Below, piece by piece: positions 7,992-17,477 of a stretch of DNA of 33,275 nt. Position numbers and translations under genes: made by a program. The stretch comes from Candidatus Nitrosopumilus sp. GTDB taxonomy: Archaea; Thermoproteota; Nitrososphaeria; Nitrososphaerales; Nitrosopumilaceae. The notes beneath the pieces are model-generated. The model worked only from the letters and a program-made list of their open reading frames with translations, was not told the DNA's origin and did not search any database. The stretch spans positions 1-33,275 of the forward strand of contig JAOTVS010000017.1 in NCBI GenBank assembly GCA_029863275.1, in the 5' to 3' direction. Numbering within the stretch: position 1 is the stretch's first letter; each line of letters begins with the position of its first letter.

Positions 7992-9876
7992 TATTTTTTA
8001 GGAGGAGTTTGTTAACTGTTTCTCCTGAAACTTTACCTCTTAATTCTTTCATCGCTATCCCCATTAGCGGACCAATAGATCTTTCTTTTTGATTTTTAAC
8101 AAGTTGCTCATTCTCATCTACAATCTTCTGGATAATTTTCTCCAAATCTGTTTCATCAACAGTTTCTATTGACATTTTATTCATTGCATCTTCTACATTA
8201 TCTGATTTCCCAGCCATTATATTTTTAAAAATTATCTCTATTGATTCTTTAGCAATTTTTTTTTGCTCTAAAATTTCAAAGGTTTTTCTTATTTCATCAT
8301 TTTTTAACAAACTAGAATCTAAACCACTTCTCTCAAGGTTGGTAATCGTTGAACATAAAATGGAAGCCACAAATGTTGGATTTACATTTGTATTTTTAAT
8401 AATATTTTCAAATAATTCAATGTATTTTGAATCAAAAATTTGTTCTGCCAGCTGTAAATTAATTTCATATATACTTTGTAATTCTTTAATTGACTCATCC
8501 CATGATTTTGGAATATTTTTTTGAGCCAGTTCTAATTCATTTTTTGAAATAATAATTGGCGGGATATCTGTCTCTGGATACATTCTTGCTGCTCCAGGTC
8601 TTGGACGCAAAAACTTTGTTTCTCCATCTTGAGTAGCTAATCTTGTATCAATAGGGATACCGTCGTTTCTGATATGATAGATTCTTGAAATTATTTGGTC
8701 AACAATAATATCAATCATTTCAAATGGAACAGCTAAAATTAAAAATGCTGCATTATTTTTAATTTTTAAAAATTCTTTCAAATTTTCTATATCATTTAAT
8801 TCAATTCCATAATTTGGTAATTCATCTGAATGAAAAACTCCTCCTAAACCAAAAAATCTTATTAATTCAGCTACTTCTTTTCCTAAACGAATTCCTTCAT
8901 AAGGTGAATATCCAAACATCCCTCTCATATTTTTAAACACAATTGTAACAATCTCTTGATTTTTTTTTATTGCATTCTGAATGATTTTTGATTTACATTT
9001 TTTAAATTGTTCTGTGGTTATTTTCCTATCTTCATTCTTATTATGACTCCATTCAATTCCTTGTAATTTTTTTGAAATTTTTAATAATCCATGCTGTCTT
9101 TTAGCCTCGTATTCTACAACTTTTTCTAATTGTTCTAATTGCTGAACTCCTTTAACCTCAATGACTACCCCCCCACCATCCTTAATTGAAACATTAACAT
9201 CTTGTCGAATTGATCCTAATCCTCGCTTAACTTTTTTTGTACTTCTCAATATTCTTCCTAATGCCAATGCAATTTTTTTGATATGTTTTGGATTTGCCTC
9301 AAATGGTTCTGTAGCAATTTCAACTAATGGAACTCCAAGTCGTTCTAACCCAAATTTTCGAACAGAACCTTCATCCCCCAAAATCTTTGCAGCGTCCTCT
9401 TCTAAACAAATTGACTGAATTCCTATTTTACTTCCATCAACTTCCAAATAACCTCCCTGTGAAATTAACATTGTACGCTGAAATCCTGTAGTGTTGGAAC
9501 CATCAACTACCGTTTTTCTCATTGGGTATATTTCACTAAAAATTTTGGATTTTAAAGCAGAGGCAATAATTAATGAAATTCTTTTAGCATCTACATCTAG
9601 TTCGTGAGGTGGTTCTTCATCTTGTTCTACAAGACAACTACTTTCAGGATTTGCAAAATACAAAATAGATTTAGATTTTGATTTTTCAAATAATGCTGCG
9701 GGATCATATTCACCCAATTCACTTTTAGCAGCTCTTAATTTTCGTTGAAATTTAATTGAATATTCTTCAGTTTCAATTGGGGTACAACCACAAAATAATT
9801 TTTTATTCGTAGCTAGCTGCTGATGTATTTCTAATCCCACCTTGATTCCTACATCATTAATGGAAAATTCAGACAT
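7975..9876 (-). CDS. gatE: Glu-tRNA(Gln) amidotransferase subunit E
   Basis: GatE binds misacylated Glu-tRNA(Gln), phosphorylates the glutamyl group and amidates it with ammonia from GatD. The 633-residue length is normal for GatE. The start IKVGLEIHQQL is the GatB/E family signature, and RRKL-type and VEIATEP strands belong to the cradle domain. The middle region (about 270-415) corresponds to the AspRS-like insertion that distinguishes GatE from GatB. The C-terminal YqeY-like helical tail runs from about 480 to the end (SIGPLMGIAMKELRGKV). The ATG at 9876 is preceded by GGAGGA at 9884-9889, which overlaps the gatD stop codon, so gatD and gatE are coupled. The complex serves the tRNA-Gln found at 1859-1931. 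Confidence 0.97.
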   Translation of the reverse strand: MSEFSINDVGIKVGLEIHQQLATNKKLFCGCTPIETEEYSIKFQRKLRAAKSELGEYDPAALFEKSKSKSILYFANPESSCLVEQDEEPPHELDVDAKRISLIIASALKSKIFSEIYPMRKTVVDGSNTTGFQRTMLISQGGYLEVDGSKIGIQSICLEEDAAKILGDEGSVRKFGLERLGVPLVEIATEPFEANPKHIKKIALALGRILRSTKKVKRGLGSIRQDVNVSIKDGGGVVIEVKGVQQLEQLEKVVEYEAKRQHGLLKISKKLQGIEWSHNKNEDRKITTEQFKKCKSKIIQNAIKKNQEIVTIVFKNMRGMFGYSPYEGIRLGKEVAELIRFFGLGGVFHSDELPNYGIELNDIENLKEFLKIKNNAAFLILAVPFEMIDIIVDQIISRIYHIRNDGIPIDTRLATQDGETKFLRPRPGAARMYPETDIPPIIISKNELELAQKNIPKSWDESIKELQSIYEINLQLAEQIFDSKYIELFENIIKNTNVNPTFVASILCSTITNLERSGLDSSLLKNDEIRKTFEILEQKKIAKESIEIIFKNIMAGKSDNVEDAMNKMSIETVDETDLEKIIQKIVDENEQLVKNQKERSIGPLMGIAMKELRGKVSGETVNKLLLKNIQKKL

Positions 9877-9888
9877 TTCTATATCCTC

Positions 9889-11178
9889 CTAATCTGATAA
9901 TTCTGAAGCAACATTTTGCAGCATAATTTTCTTTATTTCTTCTGAATCATGATAATTACCAATAACCCACATTGCTTTTACAAGTGCTACTTCTGGAATC
10001 ATGTTCTCTAATGGAATTATACCTAAATTCAATAAATCACGTCCACTTTCGTATACTGTCATCCTCACTCTACCATCTATACACTGGGATGTCATACCTA
10101 GAAAAATTCCTTTTCCTTTTGCTTTTTTTACGCTTTCATACATTGTTTTTCCAATGTGACCTAATCCAGTACCTTCAAAAATTATTCCTCGGTATCCCAT
10201 CTCGACTATTTGATTCAACAAATTGGGATCATATCCGGGATGGTATTTCACCAAGGCAACTTTAGTATCTAATTTAATTTTCGGTTGATATTCCTTAATT
10301 TTAAAATAATCTCCAGAAAAATTTTCCTGAATTTGATTTTCAGCAATAATAAAAGCCGGACTGCCTCCAATTGTTTGAAATGCGCCTCTTTTACTAGTAT
10401 GATTTTTCCTTACCCTAGTTCCTAAATGACAGGCTATTGTATTATCACTTTCATCTAGATGCATAACAACGTAAACTCCTTTAGGATTACTTGTTGTGAT
10501 AAATTTTGTTGCACCAATCAAGTTAAGCGCTGCATCTGATGAAGCTCGATCAGATGATCTCTGTGAACCTACCAAAACTATTGGAATTGGAAAACCTGCT
10601 AGTGAAAACGATAGAAATGAAGATGTATAATGCATAGTATCTGTTCCATGGGCAATAATTATTCCTGAATAGTCTGATTTTTCAAATTCATTAATTTTTT
10701 TTGCAACAGCTAACCAATGTTCTGGCATTATATTTTCAGAATATTCAGAAAATAAAACTTGGGCATCTATGTTTGCAATTTTTGCTAATTCTGGAACAGA
10801 TGCATTTAATTCATCAGCCGTTAAAATTGGTGTAACAGCACCTGTTCTATAATCAATTTTACTTGCAATTGTTCCTCCCGTTGATAGTAATAGAATTTTT
10901 GGTAAACCTTGGGTGGGCTCTATTTTTCCTTTTTTTTCAATAATCTTTCTTGTTATTTCGTTTTTTTCAACTTTTTTTATTTTTTCTATTTCTAATCCAA
11001 CATTATATCCGCTGTTTAATTTTAGAACAATATGCATATTATCACTGTGCTCATATCTAGGCATAATTATCCCAGAATAAGTCAGGTCTGATAAGATTTT
11101 GACTGAATCCCCAACTACAATATTATTTGATTTTAGAAATTCTAATGATCTTCCTTCATATCCAGTATATTCAGGCAT
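9889..11178 (-). CDS. gatD: Glu-tRNA(Gln) amidotransferase subunit D
   Basis: GatD is an L-asparaginase-like glutaminase that supplies ammonia to GatE. The protein is 429 residues. An N-terminal beta-barrel domain (about 1-85) precedes the asparaginase domain. The two catalytic threonine motifs are visible as LLSTGGTIASK and AHGTDTMHYT, the latter with the TD pair. 'GTGLGHIG' and 'TSQCIDGRV' lie in the C-terminal half. A TATA-like box (about 11197-11207, minus strand) sits about 25 nt before the ATG at 11178, so gatD probably starts a gatD-gatE transcript. gatE follows with a Shine-Dalgarno overlapping the gatD stop. Confidence 0.97.
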   Translation of the reverse strand: MPEYTGYEGRSLEFLKSNNIVVGDSVKILSDLTYSGIIMPRYEHSDNMHIVLKLNSGYNVGLEIEKIKKVEKNEITRKIIEKKGKIEPTQGLPKILLLSTGGTIASKIDYRTGAVTPILTADELNASVPELAKIANIDAQVLFSEYSENIMPEHWLAVAKKINEFEKSDYSGIIIAHGTDTMHYTSSFLSFSLAGFPIPIVLVGSQRSSDRASSDAALNLIGATKFITTSNPKGVYVVMHLDESDNTIACHLGTRVRKNHTSKRGAFQTIGGSPAFIIAENQIQENFSGDYFKIKEYQPKIKLDTKVALVKYHPGYDPNLLNQIVEMGYRGIIFEGTGLGHIGKTMYESVKKAKGKGIFLGMTSQCIDGRVRMTVYESGRDLLNLGIIPLENMIPEVALVKAMWVIGNYHDSEEIKKIMLQNVASELSD

Positions 11179-11210
11179 TTACCAGAAATACTATGTCTAT
11201 TTAATAAAAA

Positions 11211-13397
11211 CTACCTGTAATAAGACGCTACTAGTTTTTCGCCTATCTTGAGGTCCTTTTGCTCTCGAACTTTCTTTACTGCCTCTTCAAAATGTCTCAT
11301 TGTGACTTTGGCATTTTCAGAACTTTTTTCTACATCTTTAAGATCTGGTTGTTTATCCAAAAATTCGTGAATGACCAAGGATACTGCTGTATTTGCTATT
11401 GCTGCAACGTCTGCGCCGCTTAAGCCATCAGTTAACTCTGCAATCTTATCATAATCAACATTTTGTGGGTCACTTACATCGTCTATTACAGGTATTGTTT
11501 TTGCCCCAATTTTTAAAATCATCTTTCTACTTTCTTTATCTGGAAGCGGAATTTGAATAATTTTATCAAATCTTCCAGGTCTAAGTAATGCAGGGTCAAT
11601 CATATCTGCACGATTTGTAGCTGCTAAAACTACCACCCCATGCATATTTTCCATACCATCTAATTCTGTTAGTAATTGACTAACAACTCTTTCAGTGACT
11701 GCTGTTTCACCTCCAGCACCTCTAATTGGAGCAATAGAATCAATTTCATCAAAGAATACTACACATGGTGATGCTTGTCTTGCTCTCCTGAAAATCTCTC
11801 GTATTCCCCGTTCTGATTCTCCAACCCATTTTGATAAAAGTTCTGGCCCTCGAACAGAAACAAAATTTGCCTCACTTTCAGTGGCAACTGCTTTAGCTAA
11901 AAGTGTTTTTCCCGTACCGCTAGGTCCATGAAGTAAAATTCCTCTAGGCATTCTGTGCCCTAATTTATCATATAGTCCTGGATATTTCATTGGCCATTCA
12001 ACGGCTTCCTGAAGCTCTCGTTTTACATCATCTAATCCACCAACTTGTTCCCATTTAACATCTGGATTTTCAATAAAGACTTCTCTCATACCTGATGGTG
12101 TTACTTCAATCAAGGCTTTTTGGAAATCTTCATGATTTACAATTAATTTCTCAAGGGTTTCTGGAGGTATCTTCTCTTCTTCCAAATTTAATACTGGAAG
12201 TAATCTTCTCAAACATTTCATTGCAGCTTCTTTACAAAGATATTCCAAGTCTGCACCAACATACCCATGACTAACAGCAGCAATTTTTTCAATATCAACA
12301 TCATCAGTCAATGGCATGTTTCTGCTATGAATAGAAAGAATATCTTTTCTTCCTTTTTTATCTGGTACTTTGATTTCAATTTCTCTGTCAAATCTTCCTG
12401 GTCTTCTTAATGCAGGATCTATTGCATTTGGTCTATTTGTGGCAGCTATTACAATTACTTTGCCTCTTGCTTCCAAACCATCCATTAATGAAAGCATTTG
12501 TGAAACAACTCTTCTTTCGACTTCACCAGTTACTTCTTCTCTTTTGGGTGCGATGGAGTCAATCTCATCGACAAAAATTATTGATGGCGCTTTTTCTCGA
12601 GCTTCTTTAAAAATTTCTCTCAATCTAGCTTCACTTTCACCATAAAACTTACTCATAATTTCGGGACCTGATATACTAATGAAATGTGCTTGACTTTCAT
12701 TTGCAACGGCCTTTGCAAGTAACGTTTTACCAGTTCCAGGAGGACCAAACAACAACACTCCCTTGGGTGCTTCTATTCCTAATTTTTCAAATATTTCAGG
12801 ATGTCTTAAAGGTAATTCTATCATTTCTCTAACTTTTTTAATTTCGTTTCCAATTCCACCAATATCTTCATAGGTTACTTGTGGAACTCCTCGTAATGTC
12901 TCTCCTTTTTCTGCAATGTGGAATACTGTTTTTTGGGTAACCAATACTGCATCTGCTGCGGGTGTAACACCAATAACTTGGAATGTTAAACGCCCACCAA
13001 AGTATGGCACCATTACATTATCTCCTTTAATCAAAGGAACACTTTCTAATGCATCTGCTAGATATCGTTCATCAATTGGAGGAATTGCCTCTAATGGAGC
13101 TACTACAATTTTTTCAGCAGCTACTGCTTTGATTTTTCTTACTGTAATTGTATCTCCAATGGCGATACCTGAATTGTTTCGACCTAAACCATCAATTCTA
13201 ATAATCCCCTTTCCTTCATCTGAAGGATAAAGGGGAAGACATTTTGCAACTGTTCTCCTTTTTCCTTTAATTTCAATTACATCACCAGTGGATGCTCCAA
13301 GGGTGTCCATTGAGTCATAATCAATTCTTGCTACTCCCCGGCCTACGTCACGTGTATAAGCTTCTAGTACCTTTAAAGAAAGAGCATTTTGACTCAT
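11211..13397 (-). CDS. cdc48: Cdc48/VCP-type AAA+ ATPase
   Basis: This hexameric unfoldase is 728 residues. The N-terminal double-psi barrel and CDC48 domain-2-like region cover about 1-180. The D1 AAA domain has Walker A GPPGTGKT (218-225) and Walker B IIFVDEID. The D2 domain has Walker A GPSGTGKT, Walker B VVFFDEID and arginine-finger segments (RRPGRFD, LRPGRFD). The last residues are ASYYR, which fits a hydrophobic-Tyr-X proteasome-docking tail. A TATA-like GGTATAAAAA (13419-13428, minus strand) is centred about 27 nt before the ATG, so the message is probably leaderless. It is divergent from the L2 gene. Confidence 0.97.
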   Translation of the reverse strand: MSQNALSLKVLEAYTRDVGRGVARIDYDSMDTLGASTGDVIEIKGKRRTVAKCLPLYPSDEGKGIIRIDGLGRNNSGIAIGDTITVRKIKAVAAEKIVVAPLEAIPPIDERYLADALESVPLIKGDNVMVPYFGGRLTFQVIGVTPAADAVLVTQKTVFHIAEKGETLRGVPQVTYEDIGGIGNEIKKVREMIELPLRHPEIFEKLGIEAPKGVLLFGPPGTGKTLLAKAVANESQAHFISISGPEIMSKFYGESEARLREIFKEAREKAPSIIFVDEIDSIAPKREEVTGEVERRVVSQMLSLMDGLEARGKVIVIAATNRPNAIDPALRRPGRFDREIEIKVPDKKGRKDILSIHSRNMPLTDDVDIEKIAAVSHGYVGADLEYLCKEAAMKCLRRLLPVLNLEEEKIPPETLEKLIVNHEDFQKALIEVTPSGMREVFIENPDVKWEQVGGLDDVKRELQEAVEWPMKYPGLYDKLGHRMPRGILLHGPSGTGKTLLAKAVATESEANFVSVRGPELLSKWVGESERGIREIFRRARQASPCVVFFDEIDSIAPIRGAGGETAVTERVVSQLLTELDGMENMHGVVVLAATNRADMIDPALLRPGRFDKIIQIPLPDKESRKMILKIGAKTIPVIDDVSDPQNVDYDKIAELTDGLSGADVAAIANTAVSLVIHEFLDKQPDLKDVEKSSENAKVTMRHFEEAVKKVREQKDLKIGEKLVASYYR

Positions 13398-13418
13398 ATA
13401 AGAAATTCAGTCGTCTAA

Positions 13419-13428
13419 TTTTTATACC
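13419..13428 (-). promoter_or_regulatory. TATA box of cdc48
   Basis: GGTATAAAAA on the minus strand is centred about 27 nt before the cdc48 ATG at 13397. It lies in the spacer between cdc48 and the L2 gene. It would overlap a 5'-extended L2 frame, which argues against GTG 13432 as the L2 start. Confidence 0.6.
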
Positions 13429-13500
13429 TTTGTGGTATTACCGGAAGAAACTCAACATAATCACAAGCTTAAAATCTACACTAATCGCGAAACGATCTAC

Positions 13501-14235
13501 TTGGGTAAAAGACCATTAGTAAGACGACGTGGCCGTGGAGGTAATCAATTTAGAGCATCATCTACTGGTAAAGTTGGTCAAAAGGCAAAATACCCTCGTT
13601 TTTCCTTATCTGAGCAACATGTTGGTGATGTAATTGATTTGATCCATGAACGGGGAAGAGAAGCTCCACTTGCCAAAGTAAGATTTGAAGATGGCTCTGT
13701 TTCTTTTGTGCCTGCCGTTCTTGGAACAAAAGTTGGCACAGTAATGAATTTTGGTTTAAAATCAACAATTGAGCAAGGTAATGTAATTAGCGTTCAAAAT
13801 ATTCCTGATGGCACCATTGTTTGCAATATTGAAAGACATTTTGGTGATGGTGGCGCCATAGTAAAATCGGCCGGAACCAACGCAACTGTTTTTTCTCATG
13901 GTGAAGAGGGAGTCACACTAAAACTCCCATCTGGGAAATCTATCACCCTCAATCCCAAAAATCGAGCTATGATTGGTACTCTGGCTGGTGGAGGTTCTAC
14001 TGATAGACCGTTTATGTTGGCAGGAAACAAATGGCGAAGTTTCCGAGCCAAAGGACAAAAATATCCTATTGTAAGGGGTGTTGCCCAAGCAGCTTATGTC
14101 CATCCACACGGAGGTGGCAGACATCAGCATGTTGGACAAAGTTCTACAGTTTCTCGTGATGCACCACCTGGTGCAAAAGTAGGAAGTATTGCTGCCAGAA
14201 AAACTGGACGTGCAAGAATTAAAGAACGAAAGTGA
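13501..14235 (+). CDS. rpl2: Large-subunit ribosomal protein L2 (uL2)
   Basis: uL2 binds 23S rRNA near the peptidyl transferase centre. From TTG 13501 the protein reads MGKRPLVRRRGRGGNQF, matching the archaeal/eukaryotic L2 N-terminus, and has about 244 residues, a normal archaeal size. The conserved C-terminal region AYVHPHGGGRHQHVG holds the histidine-rich segment near the catalytic centre, and a basic tail (ARKTGRARIKERK) follows. The frame is open back to GTG 13432. However, the added 23 residues do not resemble L2 and would overlap the cdc48 promoter, and a CTTAAAATC box is centred about 29 nt before TTG 13501. No other ribosomal protein genes adjoin it. Confidence 0.93.
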   Translation: MGKRPLVRRRGRGGNQFRASSTGKVGQKAKYPRFSLSEQHVGDVIDLIHERGREAPLAKVRFEDGSVSFVPAVLGTKVGTVMNFGLKSTIEQGNVISVQNIPDGTIVCNIERHFGDGGAIVKSAGTNATVFSHGEEGVTLKLPSGKSITLNPKNRAMIGTLAGGGSTDRPFMLAGNKWRSFRAKGQKYPIVRGVAQAAYVHPHGGGRHQHVGQSSTVSRDAPPGAKVGSIAARKTGRARIKERK

Positions 14236-14294
14236 TTTCTGCAATTTTATTACAACCCAAAATTGATTAACAACCTGCAGATAAAAAATTCTGA

Positions 14295-14573
14295 ATGGTA
14301 AATCAAAGAGTTAGAGTTTTTGTTAAAGGAAAAGTACAAGGTGTTTTTTTTCGACAAGCTTTAAAAGTAAAAGCTAAACAAAACAATGTTTTTGGTTGGG
14401 TAAAGAATCTCATTGACGGACGAGTAGAAGCTGTCCTTGAAGGAGATGAAGAAAATGTAAATAATTTAGTTGAATGGTGTCATGGAGGACCAGCAAATGC
14501 TCGAGTTGAAGATGTTGAAATCAGAAATGAAAAATTTACAAATGAATTTTCAGAGTTTGAGGTCAAGTACTAA
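14295..14573 (+). CDS. acyP: Acylphosphatase
   Basis: This 92-residue enzyme hydrolyses acyl phosphates. The N-terminal motif KGKVQGVFFRQ contains the substrate-binding arginine of the VQGVxFR signature. 'VFGWVKNLIDGRVEAVLEGD' carries the catalytic asparagine (KN). The length and the C-terminal 'FSEFEVKY' strand are normal for the family. It follows the L2 gene by about 60 bases on the same strand. The physiological substrate is not known for most members. Confidence 0.93.
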   Translation: MVNQRVRVFVKGKVQGVFFRQALKVKAKQNNVFGWVKNLIDGRVEAVLEGDEENVNNLVEWCHGGPANARVEDVEIRNEKFTNEFSEFEVKY

Positions 14574-14617
14574 AAAAATTATATTCTATAAATAAAATTT
14601 ATAAAATAATGATTTAA

Positions 14618-14935
14618 TGGTAGCAGTTCTGCTGGTTCCAGTCTAGACGGATAACCCCATTTCAAGGCATACAAGATCCGCCACGTTGACGAGGAAGCGT
14701 GGATGCTCCACCTTAGGATTGCTCCCTCCCGGACCTCATCCCTTTCAATGGTTCGGTCTTAGAAGTTATCCCTTCGGATAATTCTAGTCCTGCAACCACC
14801 CGCCTCGGCGTGGTTTCATTTCCGCACACCAAGCGGGAATTACCTACCTAGAGATTTACCCAACAGTTACTGATCTCTGCGTATAGCCGGTTTCAGAATA
14901 GGGCACGGCTGGCACCCTGATCCTCCCCACTACCA
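14618..14935 (-). ncRNA. ffs: Signal recognition particle RNA (archaeal 7S RNA)
   Basis: The minus strand holds about 318 nt of GC-richer structured sequence. Its 5' and 3' ends pair (TGGTAG with CTACCA). Near the 5' end CTGAAACCGGCTATACGC matches the archaeal Alu-domain region (family pattern GGAAACCGCCGATATGCC). In the S domain GAGGTCCGGGAGGGAGCAAT followed by CCTAAGG is the helix 8 SRP54-binding signature, here with a GGGA tetraloop. The RNA scaffolds SRP19 and SRP54 for co-translational membrane targeting. A TATA-like AATATAA at 14956-14962 is centred about 24 nt before the 5' end. Exact ends are set from the terminal stem and may shift by a few bases. Confidence 0.93.
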
Positions 14936-14955
14936 TTTGTTCTTTAAAGTCGTTG

Positions 14956-14962
14956 TTATATT
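14956..14962 (-). promoter_or_regulatory. TATA box of the SRP RNA gene
   Basis: AATATAA on the minus strand lies about 24 nt (centre to end) before the inferred 5' end of the SRP RNA at 14935. It sits just after the stop codon of the tRNA thiolase gene, giving the RNA its own promoter. Confidence 0.55.
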
Positions 14963-14966
14963 TGCA

Positions 14967-15890
14967 TTAGGTTTTGTTTTCTTTTAGTTTTAAAACCATA
15001 TTGCATACAGAGCATGTAATCCCAGTACATTCGCTTCCACATTTCTCACAAATTCTTTTCTGCTTTGGATTTGAATCTTTAACAAATTGAGAAACTTTAA
15101 TTATTGATTGATATAGATTATTTTTCACACCACTGTGTTGATTTTCTAGTGAATTTAGAAATTCACGAATTTCTGTCCTAATTCCTTCATTCATGTGAGG
15201 ACATGGTTCTGATTGAAAAGGAATATTATTTGTAAATGCGTAAAATACAATTTCTGATTCATAAATTTCACAAAATGGTTTTATTTTTCTCAAAGAATTT
15301 CTAGAAGTATCAGGATCCATCCATCCTACTTTATTTACATCACCAGATAACATGTTTATCACAAAGGTCTGTAACGTATCATCTAGATTATGACCAGTAG
15401 CAATTACATCTGCATCAATATCCTTTGCTGCATGTTCCATTGCTCTTCTACGTAAAGTTCCACAAATAGAACAAGAGGATGTTTTTTCATTTTCTCTCAA
15501 ATCTAATGCTTCATCTAATGTTAAATCAAATAATTCTTTATATGAATATGTAAATAATTCTACCTTTAGTCTCTCACAAAATTTTTCAACAATTTCCAAG
15601 GCTTCATTCCTATATCCAGGTATTCCCTCATCAATTGTAATAGCTTTAATTCTAAAATTATGGTTTGAAGCCATTTTGTTCATAATATTTAGTAAAGCAA
15701 GAGAATCTTTTCCACCAGATACTGCAACAGCAACGAGTTCATTATTTTGGATCATTTTATGTTTGGAAATTGTTTTAGCAGTTTTTCTAAGAATTGAATT
15801 TGAAAAACATTGAGAGCATAGTTTTTCACCAGAATACTGTCTAGTATATGCTATCTGATTTTCACATCTATCACAGGTCATTAGACTCAA
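14967..15890 (-). CDS. tRNA 2-thiolation ATPase of the Ncs6/Ctu1/TtuA family
   Basis: This 307-residue enzyme of the ATP-pyrophosphatase (PP-loop) family adenylates uridine in tRNA before sulfur transfer. The PP-loop motif SGGKDS is at residues 58-63. An N-terminal zinc site (CDRC...CSQC) and a C-terminal zinc site (CEKCGSEC...CSVC) flank the catalytic domain, as in Ncs6/TtuA. 'SICGTLRRRAMEHAA', 'ATGHNLDD' and 'EPCPHM' are family motifs, and the cysteines in the first and last are the usual [4Fe-4S] ligands. Whether it acts at U34 (Ncs6) or U54 (TtuA) cannot be decided here. ATG at 15881 is an alternative start. The SRP RNA gene follows downstream. Confidence 0.88.
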   Translation of the reverse strand: MSLMTCDRCENQIAYTRQYSGEKLCSQCFSNSILRKTAKTISKHKMIQNNELVAVAVSGGKDSLALLNIMNKMASNHNFRIKAITIDEGIPGYRNEALEIVEKFCERLKVELFTYSYKELFDLTLDEALDLRENEKTSSCSICGTLRRRAMEHAAKDIDADVIATGHNLDDTLQTFVINMLSGDVNKVGWMDPDTSRNSLRKIKPFCEIYESEIVFYAFTNNIPFQSEPCPHMNEGIRTEIREFLNSLENQHSGVKNNLYQSIIKVSQFVKDSNPKQKRICEKCGSECTGITCSVCNMVLKLKENKT

Positions 15891-15925
15891 ATGAAATTTA
15901 TGATTAATTATTCTTTAGGAATTTT

Positions 15926-17122
15926 CTAGATAGTGAACCACCCAGATCTCATATATGATAATGCAATATTTAGTCCAAATAGCGCAAAAGTAAGACCATA
16001 AATTGCCCACATGATTTTATTTACAGATTTTTCAGATACTCTCTTATCGATAATCGTGTGGATAAATTTACCACCATCCAAAATAGGTAGTGGAAGCATG
16101 TTGATAATACCTATGAAAAAGGAAATCATCCAAAGCCACAACAAAAACATTGAAAAATTAATGTCATCCCATTCGATAAAATTTAAAACTGGTTTGTATG
16201 CCAATGAATTATCCCGCATTATTCCAATCAAACCTCGATCGGGATCTTCTGGAGAGGATGTGATATCAACTGAAAAATCTAGTCTCTCGCCGTCTCTTAG
16301 AACAGACACTTGAGAAGTTTCTCCCGGAGTTAACTCTGGAAAATCAAGGGGATTTAGAATCGGTATTCCATTTATCGATGTAATAATATCATTTTCCAAC
16401 AATCCTGCTTGTTCGGCTCCTGAATTTTCAATAATTGAAAGAACCAAAACCCCTTCAGGTAACTCATAAAATGTACTTAGTAATGGTTCAGGCATTATTA
16501 AAGCAAATAATGGATTGGTCAGCAAGATCGCCCCTAAAACAAATGCAAAAATTACATTGGCAGTGGCTCCTGCACCAATCACTCTTAACTTTGAAATCTT
16601 TTTTGCTTTATCAAATTCTTCTTCATCTGGTTCCACAAAGCCTGCAAACATTGCGATAAAAATTGCAAATCCACCAGTCTTTATCTTTATTTTTTCTAGT
16701 GCAGCTACTATACCATGTGCTCCTTCATGAACAACTAGTACTATTGGAATTGATAAAAGAAAATATGCAATTGATGATGAAGAAGTTAATGTTACACCTG
16801 GAATTAAAACTGTTAATTGTGAGAAATCTGGGGATTCAGCAAAATATTTTACAACATTATCAATCAAAAACCAAAATGCAAAACCCATCATTATAAATCC
16901 CGCAATTACACTTACATCTGCAAAAACTCTGATTCCTCTTCTTGTTCGGCCAAGAATTTTTGTTAAAACAGATTGTACTTGCTTATTTTTATAAACTAGA
17001 CTATAGGCTTTTATCTCAACTCCATATTTTTCAAGTTTAAGTGCCTTTGCAACTATTACGATAACAACCCAAGCTATTAGCACATAGATAATCGAATTCT
17101 GGGTAATAAAATCAAGATCCAA
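15926..17122 (-). CDS. Site-2-protease-type membrane metalloprotease (peptidase M50) with PDZ domain
   Basis: This 398-residue membrane protein probably cleaves membrane-embedded substrates. The zinc motif HEGAH (HExxH, residues 132-136) lies in a transmembrane segment. The third ligand motif, LPLPILDGG (about 341-350), lies in a later one. Between them a PDZ-like domain (about 215-290) contains 'GAEQAGLLENDIITSING'. About six hydrophobic segments are visible, including residues 10-26, 70-90, 115-131, 180-200, 320-345 and 370-390. The start is TTG 17122. It is divergent from cutA, so both promoters sit in a 43-base gap. The substrate is unknown. Confidence 0.92.
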   Translation of the reverse strand: MDLDFITQNSIIYVLIAWVVIVIVAKALKLEKYGVEIKAYSLVYKNKQVQSVLTKILGRTRRGIRVFADVSVIAGFIMMGFAFWFLIDNVVKYFAESPDFSQLTVLIPGVTLTSSSSIAYFLLSIPIVLVVHEGAHGIVAALEKIKIKTGGFAIFIAMFAGFVEPDEEEFDKAKKISKLRVIGAGATANVIFAFVLGAILLTNPLFALIMPEPLLSTFYELPEGVLVLSIIENSGAEQAGLLENDIITSINGIPILNPLDFPELTPGETSQVSVLRDGERLDFSVDITSSPEDPDRGLIGIMRDNSLAYKPVLNFIEWDDINFSMFLLWLWMISFFIGIINMLPLPILDGGKFIHTIIDKRVSEKSVNKIMWAIYGLTFALFGLNIALSYMRSGWFTI

Positions 17123-17133
17123 ACTAACTGTTA

Positions 17134-17144
17134 ATTTTTTAAAC
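17134..17144 (+). promoter_or_regulatory. TATA-like element of cutA
   Basis: A TTTTTTAAACC run is centred about 27 nt before the cutA ATG at 17166. A GATAAAT on the minus strand (near 17152-17159) could serve the divergent protease gene. Confidence 0.4.
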
Positions 17145-17165
17145 CTCGGTCATTTATCGGTTACT

Positions 17166-17477
17166 ATGAAACTAGCAATAATTGTCTCAACTTATCCAGA
17201 CAAAAAATCTGTGATTAAAATTTCAGATGAGCTGGTCAAAACCAAGATTGTAGCATGTGTAAATTTTACCAAAATTTCTTCAATTTATTCATGGAAAGGC
17301 AAGATTGAAAACACTTCTGAATATTTGGCATTATTCAAGACCACCAACAAAAATAAAAAAATTCTTAAAGAAAAAATAAAATCTACCCATCCTTATGATG
17401 TTCCAGAAATTGCCGAACTAAATGTTAACTCTATCAACAAACATTATTTTGATTGGATAACAGACTCTACGATTTAG
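17166..17477 (+). CDS. cutA: Divalent-ion tolerance protein CutA
   Basis: This 103-residue protein is a trimeric ferredoxin-like fold protein of the CutA1 family, associated with copper and other divalent ion tolerance in bacteria; the archaeal role is unclear. The pattern VSTYPDKKSVIKISDELVKT, KIVACVNF, SIYSWKGKIE and THPYDVPEIAEL matches the family closely. Its stop codon overlaps the stop of the convergent pelota gene (TAG at 17475-17477 against TAA on the other strand at 17474-17476). Confidence 0.95.
   Translation: MKLAIIVSTYPDKKSVIKISDELVKTKIVACVNFTKISSIYSWKGKIENTSEYLALFKTTNKNKKILKEKIKSTHPYDVPEIAELNVNSINKHYFDWITDSTI

Noticed and set aside
13432-13500. GTG-initiated extension of the L2 protein
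   Set aside because: The extra residues do not resemble any L2 N-terminus and lie against the cdc48 promoter.
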